DNA of 64,000 nt from Salinivirgaceae bacterium. GTDB lineage: Bacteria; Bacteroidota; Bacteroidia; Bacteroidales; SZUA-534. Positions within the stretch are counted from its first letter, which is position 1. The number at the start of each line of letters is the position of its first letter. The notes beneath the pieces are model-generated. The model was not told the origin of the DNA and did not search any database. It saw nothing but the letters and a program-made list of their open reading frames with translations. Of this stretch, positions 50,580 to 59,103 are shown piece after piece. The position numbers were made by a program, and so were the translations under genes. The stretch is taken from contig JAFXQB010000005.1 of assembly GCA_017527435.1 (NCBI GenBank), positions 1 to 64,000 on the forward strand, written 5' to 3'.

Positions 50580-53500
50580 ATGAATAAATTTCTTCCGATT
50601 CTGATTTTTTCGATGGCACCATTGACGTTGCTCTCACAAACGTGCAACGAGAAGGAAGCCATAAAAAATTTTACCGCAGCCCAGGAAACCGAAGACTCGG
50701 AATCGGCTGTTCTGTTTGAAAAGGCCGCCGAAGGATTCAAGTGCTGCAAGCAGTACGACAACTATCTGATTTCGGCTTACCAGTCGGGTGTCGCCTATTT
50801 CAACATCGGCAATTTGGACAAGGCGCAGACCGTACTCGAGCAGAGCCTTCAGGACACCAAAGGGCTGACCGACTCAACATCGGAAGTGAACATGCTCATT
50901 TACCACACTTTAGGCGAAGTCTACTACGGAATCAAGAATGCCGAGCGCTCGGTTTTCTACTACCAAAAGGCCGTCGGAATTCTTGGAACCGACGACTCGG
51001 AAGAACTCGCCATCTGCCTTTTCAACATGGGCAACTCATACGAGATGTTGTCGCTCTACGCCGACGCGATTGGCTGCCACCGCAAATCAATCGAAATGAA
51101 GCGGCGGCTTGAGATTGCCGACAGCAGCGACTATTACCAGGCCTATTCGACACTTGCCGACATCTACCAGTCGGTCGGCAAAACCGACTCATCGGATTAT
51201 TTCTACCAGATGGCCGGCCAGTTCACTGACACCAACGACTCGGAATCGGCCGCATTCATAAAATTCAAAGAAGCGCAGAAAAACTACGACGAAAAGAACC
51301 TGAAAGCCGCAGAAGCACTGTTCGACGAGACACGTAACATCTGCGAGATTGCCAATCTGCGGAACGATGTTTTTGTTGGCTCTTGCCTTTATTTAGGATT
51401 GATTTACGAAAGCGACGGTAATCAGAAAAAGGCCGCGAGCATGTTGGCTAAAGCCGCTGAATATCAGAAAGAAAAAAACGATACCTACTACAACATCCTG
51501 CTAGCTCAAGGCCGACTTGAAAAGGCTGAAAATCAGAGCAATGCCACCGAAAAGCTCAATATTGTGGTGGCTGAATCGAAAAACAGCGAGCTTGTGAATT
51601 TGGCCCGCATTGAACTTGCGAAGATTTATGAAGCCGGCAACCCGACGCAAGCCAAACAGCTTTACAATCAGGTGATGGCAAGCGTCGACAGCACATCACA
51701 GACAATAATCTACGTGCAAGCCCTGTGCGGACTTGCCAGCATTGAATCGCAGGAAGGGAAAGGCGACAAGACCATCAGCAGCCTGCTTCGCGCCAAAAAG
51801 ACTCTTGCCGGGAAAGACCCCGAATTTGAAGCAAACATCTACGAACAGATTGGCAACGAATATTTTAAGCAGGGCAACAACGAGAAAGCGCTTATGAACT
51901 ACCGCGAAGCCGCAAGCATACTGTCCAAAACATTCGGAAAAGGCAGCGTGAAAGCCATGTCGGCTGAAGAAAATGTAGCAACTGTGCTGATGGACGACGA
52001 AAAGTTTGCCGAAGCTGCCGCAAAATATGAGTTGAGCTTGGCAATCAAATCGAAGGCTCTTGGCGAATACAATCCGCAACTGATTGACTTATACAGCAAT
52101 TACGGAAACGCTCTCTGCAATATGCGCAGCTATGAGAAAGCCGGCGATGTTTATGCAAAATGCTTGCAGATAATTGAAAAAGAGAACATCGCCGACACCC
52201 GTCTTGATGTTTTCTACAACAACTACGGACTATACTGCAAAACCATTGGCGACTACAAGAGCGCTCTAACCTACACCGAGAAATCGCTGAATGCCAAGCA
52301 GAAAATCTACGGCAAGGAAAGCGCGAAATACGCCAGCACGCTCAACAATCTTGGAACCATCTACGACAAACTCGGCAACTTCAACAAGTCGGCCGAATGC
52401 TTTGAGCAGGCCGAGCTGATAATGGCGCAAGCCGCATCGGGCAATGTTGAAGCCATTAGCGAAATATACATCAACAAGGGGAACCTTTATAACCGATTGG
52501 GACAAAACGAGTTGGCTCTGACATACTATAACAAGGCCCTTGAAGTGAAGACCGAGAAAAACAACGCCAGCGACAAAAAGCTTGCACCAATCTACAACAA
52601 CATCGGAACGGTGAGCCAGAACATTGAAGATTACCGACTTGCGCAGTATTATTTCAAAAAATCGCTCGACATTACGCTGAAATACGGCGGCAGTGGCACG
52701 CAAGAAGCGGCCGAAGCCTACAACAACCTTGGAAACGTGATGCTGAAAACCGGCAAAACACGCGATGCCATCAACAATTATCTGAAAGCCAGCAACATAT
52801 ACAATAAGATTCCGGCGGTGAATCCGGTTTTAATTGGCAATACCAACAACAACATTGCAACCGCCTACCAGCAGCTGAACCAATTGGATTCGGCACAATT
52901 CTACTATCACAAATCGGCCGACCTTTACAAGAATGTGTTTGGCGACAAGCATCCGCATTTGGCGCTCATATACAACAACATAGGTAATATCGACCTTAAA
53001 CTTGAGAAATATGCCGACGCCCTTGCCGACTATAGCCGCGCAATTGAGTCGAACCATGAGAGCTTCAACTCAAAAACCGACTCACTGCCCAGCCAGTCAG
53101 GCTATTACGACCAGAACACTTTCGTGAACTCGCTTCTTCTGCGCGCATCGGCACTGTCAACAAAATTCATATCGTCGCGCGATGTGGCCGACCTGAAATA
53201 CGCCTTCAAACACTATCAGTTCTGCGATGAGATTATCGTGAACATGCGGCGCTCGGCACTAACCAAAACCGACAAGCTCGAACTTGGCAAACTAGCGTCA
53301 AAATGCTACGAAGGCGCATTGGAAGTCTGCGCGGAACTTCTGAACAGCAAACTGACCGACCGTCAGCGGCGCTACTACCAGGAACAGGCGTTCTCGTTTA
53401 TCGAGAAGGGCAAATCGAACTCACTGCTCGAGTCGATGGCCGGACAGGACGCCATGCAATTGGCCAACATACCGGCCGATGTTCAGCAGAAAGAGAACCA

Positions 53501-54833
53501 GTTGTCGGCTGATGTGCTTTACTACGAGCAATTGTTGGCCGAAAAGCCGAAAAATGCGGCGCAGATTCGCGACAGCCTATTGAACGCCAACAAAAAGCAC
53601 GATGCATTTGTCAAGAAACTCGAAAAAGAATACCCCGAGTATCACCAACTTAAATATGCCGACAACGTGGTGAGTCTGAACGAGTTGCAGCAGAAACTGC
53701 AGCCGGGCACACAGCTGCGGATGTATATGCTCGGCAACGAAGCCGTTTATGCCGTTCTCATCACAAACTCGCAATTCGACATTGTGATGAGCCCCGCGTC
53801 GCAGAACATTTCCGACACCGTGCGGCAATACCGCAACTCAATGATTCAGAGCTCGCAGAAAGCAACAATGGATTTCAGCGTGCTGTCGCGGCGGTTCTAC
53901 AAGATGCTGTTTGCCGACACACCCGCCGACGATGTGACGCGGCTAGTTGTGGTGCCCGACGGCGTGCTGAACCAGATTCCGTTTGAGAGCCTTCTGACCA
54001 ACGACATTCAAGGGTCAGTCTACAACTATCAGGACTACGATTTTCTAATCAAGAAATACGCTGTAAGCTACGCCTATTCGGCCACACTCTACTACCGCGA
54101 CATCACACGCAAAAAGGACAACGGGACGAACGGATGGTTCGGGCTTGCGCCGGTCTTCACGCAAGGCAAATATTCGGGCGTAGTGCTCGACAGCCGAATC
54201 AAGAAGCACGAGCGCACATTCACCGACATTCAGGTGGTGAGCAACAACAAACTTGAGCCGCTGCCGTCGTCGGAACCCGAAGTGCGCAACATCTTCTCAA
54301 TGTTTGTCAAAGCCGGACAGCCCGCAAGAGCCTGCCTGTGGGGCAGCGCCAACCGCCAGAATTTCAACAGCGACTCGGTGTCGCGCTACCGCTACATCCA
54401 CTTGGCCACTCACGGATTTGTCAACTCTGAGAATCCCGAGCTGTCGGGTGTGCAGCTGAGCCAGTTGCGGGGCGACAACAGCGACGGTGTGCTCTACTCG
54501 GGCGACGTGTACAGCCTGAAACTCAACTGCGACCTTCTGATTCTGTCGGCCTGCGAGACCGGATTGGGCAAGATTATGAAGGGCGAAGGAATTGTGGGAC
54601 TGTCGCGCGCATTCATCTATGCCGGCAGCCGGAATCTGCTCGTGTCGCTTTGGAAAGTGGCCGACAACTCAACATCGCAGATGATGGTGGAATTCTACCG
54701 TCAGCTGCTACTCAAAGAAAACAGCGGACTTAATTACGCCGAGATATTGCAAAAAGCAAAGCAGATGCTAATATTGGACAAAAATTATTCGCGTCCCTAC
54801 TATTGGGCACCGTTCATATTGATTGGCGACTAA
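50580..54833 (+). CDS. Secreted TPR-CHAT protein (caspase-like protease fold)
   Basis: A 1417-aa protein. Residues 1-20 form a signal peptide (KFLPILIFSMAPLTLLSQ), so it should leave the cytoplasm. Residues about 40-880 are helical with more than ten TPR units, many with the NNLGTIYDKLGNFNKSAECF or YNNIGNIDLKLEKYADAL pattern. After a helical linker, the C-terminal 300 residues form a CHAT domain, a relative of caspases and separase. The catalytic pair is His1278 in IHLATHGF and Cys1325 in LILSACETGLG, followed by EGIVGLSRAFIYAGSRNLLVSLWKVAD. The gene is followed 15 bases later by the PD40-OmpA gene. Start at the ATG at 50580; a GTG at 50574 is possible. Confidence 0.9.
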   Translation: MNKFLPILIFSMAPLTLLSQTCNEKEAIKNFTAAQETEDSESAVLFEKAAEGFKCCKQYDNYLISAYQSGVAYFNIGNLDKAQTVLEQSLQDTKGLTDSTSEVNMLIYHTLGEVYYGIKNAERSVFYYQKAVGILGTDDSEELAICLFNMGNSYEMLSLYADAIGCHRKSIEMKRRLEIADSSDYYQAYSTLADIYQSVGKTDSSDYFYQMAGQFTDTNDSESAAFIKFKEAQKNYDEKNLKAAEALFDETRNICEIANLRNDVFVGSCLYLGLIYESDGNQKKAASMLAKAAEYQKEKNDTYYNILLAQGRLEKAENQSNATEKLNIVVAESKNSELVNLARIELAKIYEAGNPTQAKQLYNQVMASVDSTSQTIIYVQALCGLASIESQEGKGDKTISSLLRAKKTLAGKDPEFEANIYEQIGNEYFKQGNNEKALMNYREAASILSKTFGKGSVKAMSAEENVATVLMDDEKFAEAAAKYELSLAIKSKALGEYNPQLIDLYSNYGNALCNMRSYEKAGDVYAKCLQIIEKENIADTRLDVFYNNYGLYCKTIGDYKSALTYTEKSLNAKQKIYGKESAKYASTLNNLGTIYDKLGNFNKSAECFEQAELIMAQAASGNVEAISEIYINKGNLYNRLGQNELALTYYNKALEVKTEKNNASDKKLAPIYNNIGTVSQNIEDYRLAQYYFKKSLDITLKYGGSGTQEAAEAYNNLGNVMLKTGKTRDAINNYLKASNIYNKIPAVNPVLIGNTNNNIATAYQQLNQLDSAQFYYHKSADLYKNVFGDKHPHLALIYNNIGNIDLKLEKYADALADYSRAIESNHESFNSKTDSLPSQSGYYDQNTFVNSLLLRASALSTKFISSRDVADLKYAFKHYQFCDEIIVNMRRSALTKTDKLELGKLASKCYEGALEVCAELLNSKLTDRQRRYYQEQAFSFIEKGKSNSLLESMAGQDAMQLANIPADVQQKENQLSADVLYYEQLLAEKPKNAAQIRDSLLNANKKHDAFVKKLEKEYPEYHQLKYADNVVSLNELQQKLQPGTQLRMYMLGNEAVYAVLITNSQFDIVMSPASQNISDTVRQYRNSMIQSSQKATMDFSVLSRRFYKMLFADTPADDVTRLVVVPDGVLNQIPFESLLTNDIQGSVYNYQDYDFLIKKYAVSYAYSATLYYRDITRKKDNGTNGWFGLAPVFTQGKYSGVVLDSRIKKHERTFTDIQVVSNNKLEPLPSSEPEVRNIFSMFVKAGQPARACLWGSANRQNFNSDSVSRYRYIHLATHGFVNSENPELSGVQLSQLRGDNSDGVLYSGDVYSLKLNCDLLILSACETGLGKIMKGEGIVGLSRAFIYAGSRNLLVSLWKVADNSTSQMMVEFYRQLLLKENSGLNYAEILQKAKQMLILDKNYSRPYYWAPFILIGD

Positions 54834-54848
54834 AAACAAACAGTGAAA

Positions 54849-56882
54849 ATGATATGTAAAAAGTTGATATTGTGCACATTGGTTGCCGCCATCGGGCCGT
54901 TGGCCGGACAGGCGCAAACCGATATGTTCCCCGAATTCACGGGTTCGGTAACCAACGTCGCCATTACGCACACCGGCGACAAAATGGTGTTTATTGGTGA
55001 GAAAGGCGAAGGCCGTGGTATTTTCGAATCGGTGAAAAAAAACGGTCAATGGGGCGAAGCCATGTCGATTCCGGTTCTGAGACCGCTGCTTGAGAATCAG
55101 ATTGGCGGATTCTCTTTCAACCACGATGGCACACAGCTGCTCTTCCACGCCAAAACCGACAAGTCGTTCGATATCATGTACGTCACGCTTGAGAACGGCC
55201 AATGGGGCAATATCACCAGATTCGACGAACCCGTGAACTCACAGGACGATGAGTTCTCGCCGTCGCTGTCGGTCGACAACCAATACATCTTCTTTCTCAG
55301 ACCAAAACAAACGGCCGACAAAAGCGACAACGCCTGCAAGCAGATTGTGATGTACAGCCGCCAGAGCGACGGAACTTGGGTGGGACCGCAAGAGATACCA
55401 CAATCGTTCAACACCGGCTGCCAGGAAACACCCTTCTTCTGCGCCGACGAGAAAACACTCTTCTTCGCATCGAAACGCATCGACACAACACCCGAAGGCA
55501 AAAAACTGCCCGACGATGTCTACAACATCTACTACAGCAAGCTTGTGTCGGAAGCCATCTACGAAAACGGATGGACCATACCGAAATATACTGATTATCT
55601 GAGCACAAGCCACGACGACTTATCGCCGCAGCTATCCATCGACGGCACCATAATAAAGAACACAAGTCCGAAGAAACCGTCAAAAAAACAACCTAACAAA
55701 ACCTACGAGTACAACGCTCTCGATAACCTGAAACCCAAACCGACTATGCTGCTCAGCGGCACCATCACCGACCGTGCGTCGAAAGAGCCCGTGGCAGCGC
55801 AAGTAATTGTGTCCAACCTGATTACATCGGCCGTTCTTGGCAGTTACACAACCGACGACAACGGACGCTACTCAATATTCCTTGACGAGAACGGCAACTA
55901 CAAGATTGATTACTTTAAAGACGGCTACTCGCACTCGTATCACTACGAAAAAACCGGTTACTACACCCGGAACATCAAAAAGCAGTTCGACACAACAATT
56001 TTTTCGGTTGTCGATTTTGACTTGAACGTATTCGACGAAGAGATGTACAGCCCGCTGTCACCGAAAATATCGGTTTACGACTCAACAACCAGCGAGCTGC
56101 TCATCGACAGCCTGCCCCCCATCGAATTGGGAAAATACAAGAGCCGGCTCAACATTGGAAAAACCTACAAGGTGCACATCGAATGCCCGCACTACAAGCC
56201 GCAGGACATCTTCCTGAACACCATTGCCGACATTTTCTACAATGAGTTTGAAGAAGATGTGGAACTCATCCCGACGAAAACAGCAATGATTCTCGATGTC
56301 GACGCCGGACAGGACGGCGACTCGGTGATGGTGAAAGTGAAGAACCTTAGCCGCAACGAAACCCGCACTGTGGTGGCCAAACGCGACAAGGACGGCAACC
56401 TGATTGTCGAGCTTCGCGAAGGCGACAGCTATGAGATTGACGTGGCCAAGAAAGGCTACACCTACAGCAGCACGAAAGTCGATGTGTCGAAATCGAAGAA
56501 AACACAAAAGCTCAACATCAAACTCGACCTGCTGACAAAGGACACCAAGATGACTTTCAACAGCATCACATTCGAAGTGAACTCTTCGGAACTGAATACG
56601 GCATCGTACACCGAGCTGAACAGAATCATCGAGTTCCTGAAACTCAACGACAATGTGAAAATCGAGCTTTCGGCGCACACCGACGATTTGGGCTCTGATT
56701 GGTACAACATGCGCCTGTCGGAAAAGCGCGCGCAGATGGCCGCCAAATATCTGACCGACAACGGCATCAGCGAGCGCATGATACGAACCAAGGGCTATGG
56801 CGAGTCGAAACCCATTGTGCCAAACACTTCGGACGAAAACCGCGCGCTAAACCGACGGGTTGAAATCAAGATTATCGAATAA
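54849..56882 (+). CDS. PD40 / CarboxypepD_reg / OmpA-family peptidoglycan-anchored protein
   Basis: A 677-aa secreted protein (signal peptide LILCTLVAAIGPLAGQAQ). Residues about 25-270 contain PD40/TolB-like propeller units (GGFSFNHDGTQLLFHAKTDKSFDIMYV, DDEFSPSLSVDNQYIFF). About 300-390 is a carboxypeptidase regulatory-like domain (LLSGTITDRASKEPVAAQVIVSN... TTDDNGRYSIFLDENGNYKIDYFKDGY). The C-terminal 110 residues are OmpA-like (NSITFEVNSSEL, IELSAHTDDLGSDWYNMRLSEKRAQ, NRRVEIKI), which bind peptidoglycan. This is the order in T9SS protein PorE, except that the N-terminal TPR is missing and the preceding protein carries TPRs instead. Start: the ATG at 54849. Confidence 0.9.
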   Translation: MICKKLILCTLVAAIGPLAGQAQTDMFPEFTGSVTNVAITHTGDKMVFIGEKGEGRGIFESVKKNGQWGEAMSIPVLRPLLENQIGGFSFNHDGTQLLFHAKTDKSFDIMYVTLENGQWGNITRFDEPVNSQDDEFSPSLSVDNQYIFFLRPKQTADKSDNACKQIVMYSRQSDGTWVGPQEIPQSFNTGCQETPFFCADEKTLFFASKRIDTTPEGKKLPDDVYNIYYSKLVSEAIYENGWTIPKYTDYLSTSHDDLSPQLSIDGTIIKNTSPKKPSKKQPNKTYEYNALDNLKPKPTMLLSGTITDRASKEPVAAQVIVSNLITSAVLGSYTTDDNGRYSIFLDENGNYKIDYFKDGYSHSYHYEKTGYYTRNIKKQFDTTIFSVVDFDLNVFDEEMYSPLSPKISVYDSTTSELLIDSLPPIELGKYKSRLNIGKTYKVHIECPHYKPQDIFLNTIADIFYNEFEEDVELIPTKTAMILDVDAGQDGDSVMVKVKNLSRNETRTVVAKRDKDGNLIVELREGDSYEIDVAKKGYTYSSTKVDVSKSKKTQKLNIKLDLLTKDTKMTFNSITFEVNSSELNTASYTELNRIIEFLKLNDNVKIELSAHTDDLGSDWYNMRLSEKRAQMAAKYLTDNGISERMIRTKGYGESKPIVPNTSDENRALNRRVEIKIIE

Positions 56883-56897
56883 CAAAATCTGACCGAG

Positions 56898-59078
56898 ATG
56901 AAACAGTATATCGCACTTATAATCAGCCTGTTGATTGGCATTCAGGCGTCAGCGCAAAAATACAAGGATGTGTATGAGAACATCAAAAAACTCACTGACA
57001 ACGAAGCTTACCAGCAGCTTTATGATTTCTCGCAACAGCACAACAACTCGCACTCGGCGTCGCTCTACAAAATGGCGCTGATTCTAGAACGGCGCATGGA
57101 AATGTACGACCCGTTTTTACAAGAACGTGCTGTGAATCAAAATGTTTACAATGCCGAACTGTACCTGATGCTAGCCAAACAGCATTTCGATGAGAAGGTT
57201 GCGCGGCAAGACGGCCGTTTCTTTGACGATGTGGTGCCTGCCAACCCGAAGAAAGACCCGAATTTTCAGGAAATCAGCGATGCCATTGACGGACACCTGA
57301 AAAAGGTCAAAACATTCAAAAGCATGTTTACCGAAAACCGCAACAACCTTTACAGCGCTGCCACAAAATACAACGAGTGCATACGCATCTACAACGAAAT
57401 CAACCGGAAAAACAGCAAGCTAAAAGACCTTTATTTCTTGGTTGACAACAATTTCGAGAAGCAACTCAACGAGCTCAAAACCAATTTTGACTCGACGCTC
57501 TATTATCTTGAGAAACTGCAAAAATCGCTTAAGGAATACCCTATGCGCAACTACACTTTTGAGTACCGCCTGAACCCGATAACGATTTACAGAATGCACG
57601 GCTTGTCGCCGGCCAACTTCTTGGCGCCAACCATCGAGCTTTGGGATTTCAATCTTTGGATAAAGACCTTCAAAGATGTGTATAACAACGATATAACATC
57701 TATCTACAAAAGCATTGACGAAACCGACAACCAAAACCGCAAATACGTGAGCGAACTTGAGAAAAATCAAATAGACAATGTTCCTGCCGACTATCGGGTT
57801 CCGCCCTATCTGATTAACAAAATCTACAAATACGATTACGAGTCGCTAGCCAACTCGTTGCTTCTTTATCAGGAATCGCAAGTGCGCTATATGTACCAAT
57901 TGGCGTCGTACCGCCCTGACACCAATTTTGTTGCGTTTGGCGTCAACTATCCGGCTGCCGACCATTTCACAAAGGCTCTTGAACGCCGCCGTGCAGCCGA
58001 CTCGCTGCTAGTTCTGCTCAACGACAACATCAGTGCGGAAGGTGTTAAAAAATACAGCGACATTTTTGAGAAAAAATATAAAGGCGAAAAAGGTTTGAAA
58101 GAATACACCAAAAACGAGCAAACATTTAATAATAAGACTTTTGACGATGCCGTCAACGATTTTGCCAACCGCCTGCTGACAATGGACTCGTGGCAGACAT
58201 CCAATACCCACAAAATGCTCTACAACGGTGATACGCTGTATGCACGTATTGTTCCGTCAGAGAAAATGACAAAAAAAGGTTATTATGTTCATTGTAAGCA
58301 GATTGCTGACAAAAGTACAGTGTTGGTTGGTGGCACTTACGTGGACAAAAGCGGCGGACAGACAGCTTTTGTGGCATCAGTTGACACTCTGCAGAAAATC
58401 AATTGGCTCAAGACATTCAAACCGGGCGAAGGGAATCGTTCATGCATGCATATAAACGTAGCCAGCAACGAGATTGCCGCAGTGGTGACATCGACAACGA
58501 AAGCCGGTGCCATCCGCAATTTTGTTTTCCTGCTCGACAATGCCGGAACTCAAAAAATGACGGCCGAAGTGAAGTCAAAGGCACTGCCGCGCAAACTGAT
58601 TGCCGATGACATCAGCGGGAAATACATTATTGTGTTCAGCGGCACCAAGCGTCAGCAGTTTGCCAACGAAGATTGCGAGATGCACGTCTGCTGTCTTGAC
58701 TCAAAACTGAAAACCGAGTGGGACAAACAATTGAAATTCAGTGGGTATTTCTGCAATATTTTACGTACTGACAACATATACTACGTTGTCGGCGCATTCA
58801 GCAAAATCCACAATCTCGACAATGAAGACATCGACCTTGGCAATGGTTCGGGAATGTTCTTCTACTCTATCGGCAGCGATGGCAATTGGTTGAAGGGCGA
58901 GAACCACGAATCGGACAAACCAATATACCCGATGTGGATTTCAAAATGCGACAACACAACATTCGAAGTGGTATCGGCACTTGACAGCGAGCCGTGGCAG
59001 GCAAATGGGAAGCTGAACGCAGCCTACATGCGGTTCACGTTCGACGGCAAAGAGACATTCAGCAGCATTGGCAAGTGA
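56898..59078 (+). CDS. Secreted protein of unknown family with C-terminal propeller-like part
   Basis: A 726-aa protein with a signal peptide (YIALIISLLIGIQASAQ). Residues about 20-440 are charged, helical and partly coiled-coil (KDVYENIKKLTDNEAYQQLYDFSQQ; NNFEKQLNELKTNFDSTLYYLEKLQK). The last 270 have repeated strand groups such as AFVASVDTLQKINWLKTFKPGEGNRSCMHINVASNEIAAVV that suggest a degenerate propeller. I do not recognise a family. It starts 16 bases after the OmpA-type gene, so the two are probably one operon together with the CHAT gene. Convergent with the phosphatase receptor. Confidence 0.75.
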   Translation: MKQYIALIISLLIGIQASAQKYKDVYENIKKLTDNEAYQQLYDFSQQHNNSHSASLYKMALILERRMEMYDPFLQERAVNQNVYNAELYLMLAKQHFDEKVARQDGRFFDDVVPANPKKDPNFQEISDAIDGHLKKVKTFKSMFTENRNNLYSAATKYNECIRIYNEINRKNSKLKDLYFLVDNNFEKQLNELKTNFDSTLYYLEKLQKSLKEYPMRNYTFEYRLNPITIYRMHGLSPANFLAPTIELWDFNLWIKTFKDVYNNDITSIYKSIDETDNQNRKYVSELEKNQIDNVPADYRVPPYLINKIYKYDYESLANSLLLYQESQVRYMYQLASYRPDTNFVAFGVNYPAADHFTKALERRRAADSLLVLLNDNISAEGVKKYSDIFEKKYKGEKGLKEYTKNEQTFNNKTFDDAVNDFANRLLTMDSWQTSNTHKMLYNGDTLYARIVPSEKMTKKGYYVHCKQIADKSTVLVGGTYVDKSGGQTAFVASVDTLQKINWLKTFKPGEGNRSCMHINVASNEIAAVVTSTTKAGAIRNFVFLLDNAGTQKMTAEVKSKALPRKLIADDISGKYIIVFSGTKRQQFANEDCEMHVCCLDSKLKTEWDKQLKFSGYFCNILRTDNIYYVVGAFSKIHNLDNEDIDLGNGSGMFFYSIGSDGNWLKGENHESDKPIYPMWISKCDNTTFEVVSALDSEPWQANGKLNAAYMRFTFDGKETFSSIGK

Positions 59079-59103
59079 GACTAGCCAAAGCGTATAACTA
59101 TTT

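Noticed and set aside
50580..54833. TPR-CHAT protein as part of a type III-E CRISPR (Craspase) system
   Set aside because: It has a signal peptide, there is no gRAMP/Cas7-11 gene and no CRISPR array in the window.
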